From contig JAUILA010000015.1 in assembly GCA_030432655.1 (NCBI GenBank), forward strand, positions 62,001-126,000: a stretch of DNA of 64,000 nucleotides, in the 5' to 3' direction. This document shows positions 57,071 through 64,000 of this stretch, one piece after another (position 1 is the stretch's first letter; each line of letters begins with the position of its first letter). The notes below the pieces were generated by a model. It saw only the letters and a program-made list of their open reading frames with translations, was not told where the DNA came from and did no database searches. The DNA comes from Bacteroidia bacterium. Lineage in GTDB: Bacteria; Bacteroidota; Bacteroidia; Cytophagales; Cyclobacteriaceae. A program made the position numbers and the translations under genes.

Positions 57071-58006
57071 TTATGTGGCGCCTGCCATCTCTTTGTATTC
57101 CTGATAAACCAGGGTAATACCCTCCTTGAGCGTAATGGAATGCCTGAAGTTCATATCACGCAGCTTCGACACATCCAAAAGTTTTCGGGGTGTCCCGTCG
57201 GGTTTAGACGCATCAAATTTCAATTCGCCCTTGTATCCTACCACATCACGGATAAGTTCTGCAAGTTCACGTATGCTGACTTCTTCTCCTGTTCCTGCAT
57301 TAACAAATTCTTTGCCGTCGTAATTCTGAAGCAGGAATGTACATGCCTCCGCCAGATCATCAACGTGCATAAATTCACGTAGTGGTGTTCCTGATCCCCA
57401 TATCTCCACACTCGGATTTCCAGCAATCCTTGCTTCATGAAATTTGCGGAGCAGAGCAGGAAGTACATGGCTGTTGTTGAGATCGTAATTATCATTCGAA
57501 CCATACAGATTAGTTGGCATGACCGAAATAAAATTGCATCCATATTGATCCCTGTATGCCTCGCACATCTTTATACCGGCAATTTTCGCAATGGCATATG
57601 GCTCGTTGGTAGGCTCAAGGAGATCGGTAAGCAAATACTCTTCCTTCAATGGCTGCGGAGCCAGTTTCGGATAAATGCAGGAAGAACCTAGAAACAACAA
57701 TTTTTTCACACCGCTCCTGAAGGCTTGATGTATGACGTTGTTTTGAATAGACAGGTTGTCGTACAGGAACTCCGCACGGAACGTATTATTGGCATGAATG
57801 CCGCCCACTTTGGCCGCTGCCAGTACGACAATATCCGGTTTTTCCGCTGACATAAAATCGGCCACCGCCCGCTGATTCCTGAGATCCAGCTCAGCGGAAG
57901 TCTGTCCGATTATATTTGTGAACCCCTTTTTCTCCAGGTTACGCCAGACAGCCGACCCTACCATTCCACGATGCCCGGCGATATAAATTTTATCCGATTC
58001 CTCCAC
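57071..58006 (-). CDS. fcl: GDP-L-fucose synthase
   Basis: The 311-residue extended short-chain dehydrogenase epimerises and reduces GDP-4-keto-6-deoxymannose to GDP-L-fucose. It has the NADPH loop [13 protein letters not shown], the [11 protein letters not shown] segment near 63, SSCIYPK near 107 and the catalytic YAIAKIAG (Y136, K140), then [13 protein letters not shown]. All residues needed for activity appear present. Its usual partner gmd should lie directly upstream, but only a remnant is there. Confidence 0.95.
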   Translation of the reverse strand: MEESDKIYIAGHRGMVGSAVWRNLEKKGFTNIIGQTSAELDLRNQRAVADFMSAEKPDIVVLAAAKVGGIHANNTFRAEFLYDNLSIQNNVIHQAFRSGVKKLLFLGSSCIYPKLAPQPLKEEYLLTDLLEPTNEPYAIAKIAGIKMCEAYRDQYGCNFISVMPTNLYGSNDNYDLNNSHVLPALLRKFHEARIAGNPSVEIWGSGTPLREFMHVDDLAEACTFLLQNYDGKEFVNAGTGEEVSIRELAELIRDVVGYKGELKFDASKPDGTPRKLLDVSKLRDMNFRHSITLKEGITLVYQEYKEMAGAT

Positions 58007-58027
58007 GTAAATACTGAATTAGGTTCA

Positions 58028-58197
58028 TTATACTTTAAAATTTTTCCGATTCAGGTATCGGTCCCAATTGAAAAGATCCGGAACTCCTCTGAGGTCCAGC
58101 TTTTGATTCGGCGAACTCCATAACCTTTCTCAAGTAAGAGTTCTGCAATATATGCACCATCCTGCCCCGAAATTCCTGTAATTAACGCTTTTTTCAT
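58028..58197 (-). pseudogene. gmd: gmd remnant (GDP-mannose 4,6-dehydratase scar)
   Basis: From the ATG at 58197 the minus strand encodes [16 protein letters not shown] then [17 protein letters not shown], clearly the first 30-35 residues of GMD with its NADP loop, but the frame stops at 58052 after 48 residues, against about 340-370 for the enzyme. In another frame the sequence continues with a protein-like C-terminus ([15 protein letters not shown], stop at 58028), so two gene ends seem to have been joined by a deletion. The 251 bases upstream (58198-58448) are A+T-rich and hold no gene. Confidence 0.8.
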
Positions 58198-58448
58198 CGG
58201 GGATAAATACCCGGAAATAGGGATAAGTAACCCTGACCGGACAACTTTTTTTACTATTAAATAAATGTTAAATGGCTGTAAATAAACTAAATAGTGAACT
58301 TAAAAAAATTGAATTCCGTCGATTGATACACATTAAAATTATTTGATGATGTCTTGTGTCATCCTTATGTAAGAATTTGACGTCAAAATAAGAAAAGCGA
58401 CCAGATTATTCAAAAAAATAAACGAATCTATCTGTATGTGAAAGGGGA

Positions 58449-58790
58449 TTACAGCAACTCAGTTACATTCTCGGGCGGACGGCCAATAACTGCTTTTCCG
58501 TCCTTAACCACAATTGGGCGTTCCATGAGCTTCGGATATTCTTCCAGGGCATCAAGCCATTCTTCATCAGTCAGATTTCGCCCCTTAAATTTCTCTTTAA
58601 AAATACTTTCACCACGGCGCACGATTTCCGACGGCTTCATACCGAGCATACCAACTATCTTTTCCAGTTCGTCTCGGCTGGGGGGCATCTTCAGGTATTC
58701 AACCACCTGCACCATATTGCCGCTGTCTTCTATTAATTTCAGCGTCTCTCTGCTTTTCCGGCACCTGGGGTTGTGATAAATGGTCAGCAT
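58449..58790 (-). CDS. ArsC/Spx-family thioredoxin-fold protein
   Basis: The 113-residue protein is an ArsC-like protein (YffB/ArsC fold) with the start TIYHNPRCRKSRETL, the redox or binding Cys at C10 in a CxxS arrangement, and VVKDGKAVIGRPPE near the end. True arsenate reductase of this type keeps further arginines (Arg60, 94, 107 in E. coli ArsC); RPP and others are present, so arsenate reduction is possible. No ars operon genes are adjacent. Its start overlaps the hslV stop by one base. Confidence 0.85.
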   Translation of the reverse strand: MLTIYHNPRCRKSRETLKLIEDSGNMVQVVEYLKMPPSRDELEKIVGMLGMKPSEIVRRGESIFKEKFKGRNLTDEEWLDALEEYPKLMERPIVVKDGKAVIGRPPENVTELL

Positions 58791-59329
58791 CAGGAAATGG
58801 TTTCCACAACGAGGTTATGGTTGGTATAAATACATATATCAGCCGCTATATTCAGGCTTTCCCTGACAATCTCTTCGGCCGACATATGGGAGGCATGCTT
58901 TTTCAATGCATAAGCAGCGGATTGCGCATACATCGCCCCTGATCCAATGGCAGCAATCTGGTTATCCGGCTCCAGCACATCACCGGTTCCTGACACCACC
59001 AATAACTCATTCTTATCTGCGGTGATCAGCATAGCCTCCAGCTTGCGCAGATAGCGGTCGGTCCGCCAGTCCTTGGCAAGTTCAATGGCCGCCCTTTTCA
59101 TATTACCCCCGTAACTGTTCAGCTTTTCATCGAACCTTTCCAAAAGGGTAAATGCGTCCGCCGTACTCCCGGCAAATCCGGTTACAATTCCGCCGTCCTG
59201 CAACTTGCGAATCTTCTTAACATTGCTTTTTGCCACATAATTACCCATTGTCGCCTGCCCGTCTGCGCCAATGGCTACGGTTCCGTTATGTACAATGGCC
59301 AATACCGTGGTTGATCGTATCTTCGTCAT
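58790..59329 (-). CDS. hslV: ATP-dependent protease subunit HslV
   Basis: HslV is the proteasome-like peptidase of the HslUV complex. The 179-residue protein has the signature TTVLAIVHNGTVAIGADGQATMGN. The catalytic threonine is T7, so a six-residue propeptide (MTKIRS) must be removed, against a single Met in E. coli. Other family marks are GGIVTGFAGSTADAF and AIGSGAMYAQSAA. HslU is not in the window. It follows pdhC by 26 bases and precedes the arsC-like gene with one base of overlap. Confidence 0.96.
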   Translation of the reverse strand: MTKIRSTTVLAIVHNGTVAIGADGQATMGNYVAKSNVKKIRKLQDGGIVTGFAGSTADAFTLLERFDEKLNSYGGNMKRAAIELAKDWRTDRYLRKLEAMLITADKNELLVVSGTGDVLEPDNQIAAIGSGAMYAQSAAYALKKHASHMSAEEIVRESLNIAADICIYTNHNLVVETIS

Positions 59330-59355
59330 GTTGGAGTTTTTTTGCGATTGTCCTG

Positions 59356-61035
59356 TTACACCAGGATCCTGACAGGATTCTCCAGCAGGGATTTCAGCGT
59401 TTTAAGGAAGGCCGCCCCTTTAGCCCCGTCCACTACACGGTGGTCACAAGACAAGGTCACTTTCATCACATTGCCCGGCACAAGCTCCCCGTCTTTTACA
59501 ACTGCGGTTTGCTTAATGCCTCCCACTGCCAGGATACACGCGTCAGGCGGATTGATTATGGCAGTAAATTCCTCAATACCGAACATTCCCAGGTTGGAAA
59601 CGGTAAAGGTATTACCCTCCCAGTCGCTTGGCTGGAGCTTCTTACTGTGCGCTTTTTCCGCCAGCTGTTTAACTTCCGCCGAAATGTGGGACAGGGATTT
59701 ATTATCCGCAAACCGGATCACCGGTACAAGCAGCCCTTCGTCTACCGCAACCGCCACACCTATATGTACGTGCTTGTTATAACGAATCTTGTCTCCCAGC
59801 CAGCTTGCGTTTACTTCCGGATGCTGACGCAGGGCAGCCGCCACGCCTTTAATTACTATATCATTAAAACTGATTTTAACTGGAGAATAATCGTTCATGG
59901 ATTTACGTGCCTCAATGGCATTATCCATGTTGATCTCCATGGTCAGATAGAAATGTGGTGCGCTGAATTTACTTTCCGCCAACCGCTTGGCAATCGTCTT
60001 ACGCATTTGCGATACAGCCACTTCCTCGTATTGTTCCTCACCTACCACCCGGGGAATTTCCACTGTAGTACCGGATTCGCCGGCAGCTGTTTTTTCTGCC
60101 GGGGCAGAGGGAGTGTATTGTTCAACATCCCGTTTGATGATCCTGCCATTATCCCCGCTGCCTTTAATATCGGAAAGTTTATAGCCAAGTTCTTCCGCCA
60201 TTTTCTTAGCCAGCGGAGATGCCTTGATGCGTCCGTTCGAACCGCTGTCCGATGAATCTGACCGGGAGGTGGAAGTTTCCTCCTTTTTTTCCGGCTTGCT
60301 TTCGGCAGCACTTCCGTTTGAAGAAGATGTTTCCGATACCGGCTCTTTCTTTTTGGCGGCTTTCTGTTTCCGGGCTTTCAACAATTTCTCATAATCAGCC
60401 CCTTTTTCCCCGACAATGGCTAATACACCGTCAACCTCAACCGAATCTCCTTCTTCAACACCGATGTACAACAAGGTACCATCCTCGTAAGCCTCCAGTT
60501 CCATGGTGGCCTTATCTGTTTCTACCTCTGCCAGGATGTCACCGGAGCTCACTTCATCCCCCACTTTTTTCTGCCAAGAAGCGATGGTACCTTCCGTCAT
60601 GGTATCACTCATTTTAGGCATAGTGATAATTGAGGCATTTACATCGGATGCATCCACCGACTCCTCCGTCTCCTCAGATTCTTCGGCTTCTTCGGATGAT
60701 TCTTCTGAAGAATCCTTGTCATCGGCGGCATCATCCCCGGATGATTCTCCCGAATCACCTGATTCAATTTCTTTAAGAAGGTCCTTTATGTCCTCACCTT
60801 CCTCACCGATAATGGCAATGACGCCATTGACAGGTACAGCATCCTTCTCGGCCGGACCGATGTGCAGTAATACACCGTCCTCGTAGGATTCCAGCTCCAT
60901 GGTTGCCTTGTCGGTTTCCACTTCGGCCAGGATATCGCCGGATTGAACTTTATCACCTTCTTTTACCAGCCATGACGCAATGACCCCTTCTTCCATGGTA
61001 TCACTCATCTTGGGCATTCTGATTACTTCAGCCAT
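59356..61035 (-). CDS. pdhC: Pyruvate dehydrogenase E2, dihydrolipoamide acetyltransferase
   Basis: The 559-residue protein is the E2 core of the pyruvate dehydrogenase complex, transferring acetyl from lipoamide to CoA. It has two lipoyl domains (about 1-80 and 135-212) with lipoyl lysines K43 and K175 in ETDKATME, a peripheral-subunit-binding domain (about 264-302, IKASPLAKKMAEELGY), and the catalytic domain ending with SCDHRVVDGAKGAAF. The first linker (about 91-130) is made of Asp, Glu, Ser only. A -7 box lies at 61064-61071. Confidence 0.96.
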   Translation of the reverse strand: MAEVIRMPKMSDTMEEGVIASWLVKEGDKVQSGDILAEVETDKATMELESYEDGVLLHIGPAEKDAVPVNGVIAIIGEEGEDIKDLLKEIESGDSGESSGDDAADDKDSSEESSEEAEESEETEESVDASDVNASIITMPKMSDTMTEGTIASWQKKVGDEVSSGDILAEVETDKATMELEAYEDGTLLYIGVEEGDSVEVDGVLAIVGEKGADYEKLLKARKQKAAKKKEPVSETSSSNGSAAESKPEKKEETSTSRSDSSDSGSNGRIKASPLAKKMAEELGYKLSDIKGSGDNGRIIKRDVEQYTPSAPAEKTAAGESGTTVEIPRVVGEEQYEEVAVSQMRKTIAKRLAESKFSAPHFYLTMEINMDNAIEARKSMNDYSPVKISFNDIVIKGVAAALRQHPEVNASWLGDKIRYNKHVHIGVAVAVDEGLLVPVIRFADNKSLSHISAEVKQLAEKAHSKKLQPSDWEGNTFTVSNLGMFGIEEFTAIINPPDACILAVGGIKQTAVVKDGELVPGNVMKVTLSCDHRVVDGAKGAAFLKTLKSLLENPVRILV

Positions 61036-61063
61036 CGTTTCGTATTTAGAAAAATTATAGCAT

Positions 61064-61094
61064 CAAAAATAGGTGTTCTGACCGCTATATTCAA
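61064..61094 (-). promoter_or_regulatory. Promoter of the pdhC-hslV-arsC-like unit
   Basis: On the minus strand TATTTTTG (61064-61071) is preceded after 20 bases by TTG (61092-61094, as GTTG), in the Bacteroidota -33/-7 form. The transcript would start near 61057, about 22 bases before the pdhC ATG, and may run through hslV and the arsC-like gene. Confidence 0.6.
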
Positions 61095-61120
61095 CATAAC
61101 AGGAGCAAAATTAACAGGAA

Positions 61121-64000
61121 TCAAAATTCAATGTTCAGGAGAAGGTCAAAAGAATTTTCCATGGTGGTCAATAAACGAGAATATCGGACCCCTATACCAA
61201 GTTCCTGCGGGAACCGCATAATGTTGAGATCCGCCATTAACTCCACACCTGCCGATTCAGCGGTCACATTGATTAAACGCTCCGACAGTTCAAATTCCGT
61301 CGAATAATTATACTGAGTACGATTCCCTTTGCCATAATCGTAAAAAGCTTTGAGTCGCAACCGCTTCAGGAAGAGCACTGGCCCCAGACCCAGGTCCGGA
61401 TATACCACAGGTAACGCGTATTCCACCCCGAGATAAACAAACTCCCCGTAATCACTGAATGAATAGCCCCGGGGCATTGGTATCTGGTTCCTGAAGCGGT
61501 AATAATCCTCAGAAAAATCCTCCGGCTGATACTGATAGGCCGTCCGTAAAATCAGGGAATGGTGCTTAAATGCAGGCATCCCGGTCAGCTGAAACGGCGA
61601 TGGAAGATAAAAAGTACCACTGGCCCCGAAAACCGAACCGGTGAAATCTCCACCAAATGGCGTTGCGTAGTACCGAACATTAAATACAGCCCCGTAGCGA
61701 CTGTATAAATCCCTTGTGCTTTGCTTCAACAGTAAATAATACTGCAGGTTGACATTATTGTAAATGATGTCCCCGTTCGAGATCTCGTCATCCAGAAACC
61801 GGTACACACTATCTGCTTCCAGGTATACGAGGCGCTCTTCCAGTGACCCGTCGGGATCCGGAATGGTCCCTTGCTGTGTACTTGTGAAATCCGAAACCTT
61901 GGTGATACCTACCCGCTCCTGAATACTGAGTTCGCTCAGCCATTTTGAACGGGTCAGTAGTAATGGCAAACGTATACCTCCGATAAAAGAAGTTTCTTTC
62001 CAGTCAAATACCAATGGTTCTCCGTTCAGGGTGCCGCGGTCGGACTGGCGGGTTCCGTATTCCACCGTCGCGTCCAGGATCGGGAACAAACCCTGGTAGC
62101 TTATTTGTCCGTATCCATAGCCGGATGATTCACTTCTGTCGTATACATACCCCAGTCCGGCGCTGAAGGAGCTCATTACATCCTGGCTGGAAATGCCTGC
62201 CTGGATGGTATTTATATCGGTAGAGGCCAGCAACCCCCAGCTGTGAACATTCAACAATTGTGGTAACCTCCGGTACCGTTGAACCGGAAAACGGGCATCC
62301 GGGACAGAGTCCACGAGGTCTCTTGTCCCTTCCTGCGCCGCCACCGGCGCAAAATAAAACTTGCTGTCACCGGGATCTACCGGATTGCGCTGCCACAGGG
62401 AGGAATCAATGGGGATACTTACCACATCCAGGCCATTCACCCGATGGTCATTATAAATGAGGTGCTTTCCATCCTGGCTGATGACAGCATTGTATGCACC
62501 GTACCTGCTTTCAGTAACCTGGTATCGCTTGCCGGTAGATAAGTTGAGCGCATGAATATTATCCGTTCCGGTCACAGGTGAGTTATAGTACAACATACTG
62601 TCACGCAGCACAGGATGTCCGATATTCTCGTTTTCCGGGCTCAGCAACCACGTCTCCTCACCGGTGGAATAATCCAGGTAAATCACCCCCTTCCCCTCTG
62701 CCGTTGTTTTCAAGGCGACAATTCCCTGGCCATCTTCAGACCATCGTGCCATGGCGTAAAGGCCCCCGTCATTCGGAAGCCTGTTTAGTACATTACCACT
62801 GAATGCATCCAGCACGACCAGGTGATTCTGGTAATCCGGGGTGGACAAGGTGGTTACAATTTTCCCGGCATCAGGCGATAAGGCAGCTCCGGAAAACCTG
62901 GATTTTTCAGTAAGAACCGTTATTCTGCCCGTCTTTAAATCCAGTTTTTTAATCACTGACCAGGTCTCCTGTCTCCATCGGGGATGATAATGAAACTCAT
63001 TCCAAACCAGTACATCCTGCTCCAGTGACAACATTCCTGATTCATTAACGATTCCAGGGGTAAAGACCACCTCCGGTTTTTCCCCTGAAGATAACTTCAC
63101 AAATTGAGCAATATCCCCTATACCCGATCTCAGTACAATGACATTCCCGTCCCCGGTAAGTACCGGATAGCTGTAATCAGTAAAAGTTGTTACGTTACGC
63201 CGGTTGATGTCGTCAACTTCCGTGAATGTTTTATTCTCCTGTTCTGCCCGCCACATTTCCTCCAGGTCTTCCATCATCAGCTGGTAGCTGGGAACCAGGT
63301 ACTCGCCTGTATGCTTTTTGAGACTGTTGGAAAATGTAAACGGAACAAACGCCAGTTTGTACGCATCTGAGGTCACTTTTCGCCAGATATCGGGATCCCC
63401 GGTACGACGCCGGATATTGGTTACAAAATAGTACCCCAGTTTGTAATGGTCCGGCACATAATCCTTATAGCTGCGCAAATGTTGCTTATTGTAGGAGAAG
63501 TCTTTTCCCTCCAGCAGGTTAGCCCTGAATATTCTACCGAAAGCCGGAATCCGCCCGCGTCCGCCACGGGTGTACAAGGTTTCGGTGAGAGTGGCATCAC
63601 CTTCCCAAAACCATCTGGGGACAGCCGAAAATGCCGTTCCGGACTGAGTTTGTTGCCCGAAAAGATAATACATCAGGCGGGTGAAACCCTGGCGGCTGTG
63701 ATGAAACTGGACCACATGCCTGTATTCATGTGCCGATAAGAGGTTTAACCAGTCGTTAGTTCCTGCAAGTGACGGATCCTGGGGAGGCATGGTAAAGAAT
63801 TCACCCCGGCGGGGTCCGAATGCAATGAACCCGTTGCTGACGGCATTAAAGTCCTGGAGAATGATTGAAATCCGCTTCGGTACAGAAAGGGCGAGGGTTT
63901 TTGTTTCCTCCTCATGAATACTTTCAAGCGTATTGGCGACACGCATGGCGTGCTCCTGATGTCCGCGTGGAAAAACGATCCGGAATGAGGGTGTGGTGAC
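61121..64000 (-). CDS. Large outer-membrane protein: gluzincin motif, beta-propeller and barrel (5' end outside window)
   Basis: At least 959 residues are encoded; the frame stays open to the right edge, so an ATG at 63946 is probably internal. Near the visible N-terminus is an HEYRH zinc motif within LLSAHEYRHVVQFHH, and about 50 residues later WFWEGDATLTET, a likely third zinc ligand (gluzincin pattern). The middle (about 250-560) has repeated TolB/PD40-like blades, such as GAALSPDAGKIVTTLS. The C-terminal 380 residues are strand-rich and end with NSFDLLLNIEF, a BamA/Omp85-like barrel ending in Phe. Confidence 0.8.
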   Translation of the reverse strand, partial: VTTPSFRIVFPRGHQEHAMRVANTLESIHEEETKTLALSVPKRISIILQDFNAVSNGFIAFGPRRGEFFTMPPQDPSLAGTNDWLNLLSAHEYRHVVQFHHSRQGFTRLMYYLFGQQTQSGTAFSAVPRWFWEGDATLTETLYTRGGRGRIPAFGRIFRANLLEGKDFSYNKQHLRSYKDYVPDHYKLGYYFVTNIRRRTGDPDIWRKVTSDAYKLAFVPFTFSNSLKKHTGEYLVPSYQLMMEDLEEMWRAEQENKTFTEVDDINRRNVTTFTDYSYPVLTGDGNVIVLRSGIGDIAQFVKLSSGEKPEVVFTPGIVNESGMLSLEQDVLVWNEFHYHPRWRQETWSVIKKLDLKTGRITVLTEKSRFSGAALSPDAGKIVTTLSTPDYQNHLVVLDAFSGNVLNRLPNDGGLYAMARWSEDGQGIVALKTTAEGKGVIYLDYSTGEETWLLSPENENIGHPVLRDSMLYYNSPVTGTDNIHALNLSTGKRYQVTESRYGAYNAVISQDGKHLIYNDHRVNGLDVVSIPIDSSLWQRNPVDPGDSKFYFAPVAAQEGTRDLVDSVPDARFPVQRYRRLPQLLNVHSWGLLASTDINTIQAGISSQDVMSSFSAGLGYVYDRSESSGYGYGQISYQGLFPILDATVEYGTRQSDRGTLNGEPLVFDWKETSFIGGIRLPLLLTRSKWLSELSIQERVGITKVSDFTSTQQGTIPDPDGSLEERLVYLEADSVYRFLDDEISNGDIIYNNVNLQYYLLLKQSTRDLYSRYGAVFNVRYYATPFGGDFTGSVFGASGTFYLPSPFQLTGMPAFKHHSLILRTAYQYQPEDFSEDYYRFRNQIPMPRGYSFSDYGEFVYLGVEYALPVVYPDLGLGPVLFLKRLRLKAFYDYGKGNRTQYNYSTEFELSERLINVTAESAGVELMADLNIMRFPQELGIGVRYSRLLTTMENSFDLLLNIEF

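Noticed and set aside
58052-58197. A genuine 48-residue protein with a Rossmann start
   Set aside because: The NADP loop alone cannot form a functional fold, and the position next to fcl makes a truncated gmd far more likely.
58198-58448. A JUMPstart/ops-type antitermination site for the polysaccharide operon
   Set aside because: No GGCGGTAG-like core is present, and no exact TAnnTTTG promoter element is found on the minus strand here.
59230-60255. 341-codon open frame opposite hslV and pdhC
   Set aside because: It crosses two certain genes on the other strand and the translation has no domain-like pattern; a G+C-biased third codon position on the sense strand explains it.

Overview
The window looks like a stretch of a Bacteroidota chromosome, probably marine or saline and Cytophagales-like, although the order is not fixed by anything I can see. 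Supporting signs are the class-specific promoter form (TTTG, 19-21 bases, TAnnTTTG), seen best in front of tRNA-Glu (36382-36412) and gap (36464-36495); the ligA / DUF6913-type gene / dapA block; MiaE-like hydroxylase next to YqgE; SPII lipoproteins with short lipoboxes; and a Wza/Wzc exopolysaccharide locus. Gene density is high, most genes are housekeeping, and there are no rRNA genes, insertion sequences or CRISPR arrays.

Layout. 1-7027: miaE-yqgE and a cut-off gene on the minus strand, pdxH plus a coupled glycosyltransferase on the plus strand, a tightly overlapping minus-strand operon (LpxH-like phosphoesterase, MurG-like glycosyltransferase, orphan OmpR-type regulator), and a class V aminotransferase. 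7122-15345: universal stress protein, then the operon xseA-xseB-M1 peptidase-ligA-DUF6913-dapA and a TerB-like gene. 15410-22295: Cu/Zn superoxide dismutase lipoprotein, small acetyltransferase, PfkB kinase, a gene-free stretch ending in a terminator (possible small RNA), two glycosyltransferases, a Tat-exported TIM-barrel lipoprotein, DegT aminotransferase and a proline-rich microprotein. 22382-34887: MFS carrier, M56 (BlaR1-type) sensor peptidase, glyoxalase-like lipoprotein, DUF885 peptidase, a TIG/Kelch lipoprotein opposite a putative outer-membrane protein, and a two-subunit isoquinoline-oxidoreductase-type molybdenum enzyme. 34888-36363: an accessory-looking pocket with a 53-residue zinc-ribbon-like gene, an A+T-rich orphan membrane gene, and repeats of the tRNA-Glu end next to the tRNA itself. 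36545-44814: gap, yebC, EamA permease, lgt, a membrane J-domain/TPR protein, a TerB-like protein, a 14-TM efflux carrier and a class III aminotransferase.

44820-58197 is a single-direction Wzx/Wzy exopolysaccharide locus: (gmd remnant)-fcl-wzx-GT-C-GT4-acetyltransferase-wzy-acetyltransferase-priming transferase-manC-wza-wzc. GDP-mannose made by ManC would feed GDP-fucose synthesis, but gmd, the enzyme between them, survives only as a scar of about 47 codons. The repeat unit would be started by the priming transferase, decorated by the two hexapeptide acetyltransferases, flipped by Wzx, polymerised by Wzy and exported through Wza/Wzc. 58449-64000: arsC-like gene, hslV, pdhC (E2 with two lipoyl domains and a very acidic linker) and the 3' part of a very large gene joining a gluzincin peptidase motif, a beta-propeller and an outer-membrane barrel.

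The observations I would follow first are the gmd scar beside an intact fcl, the repeated tRNA-Glu ends beside the orphan genes, the three-part peptidase-propeller-barrel protein, the orphan response regulator embedded in an envelope operon, and the transcript-like intergenic stretch ending at 17714. No wholly new defence or mobile system could be demonstrated.
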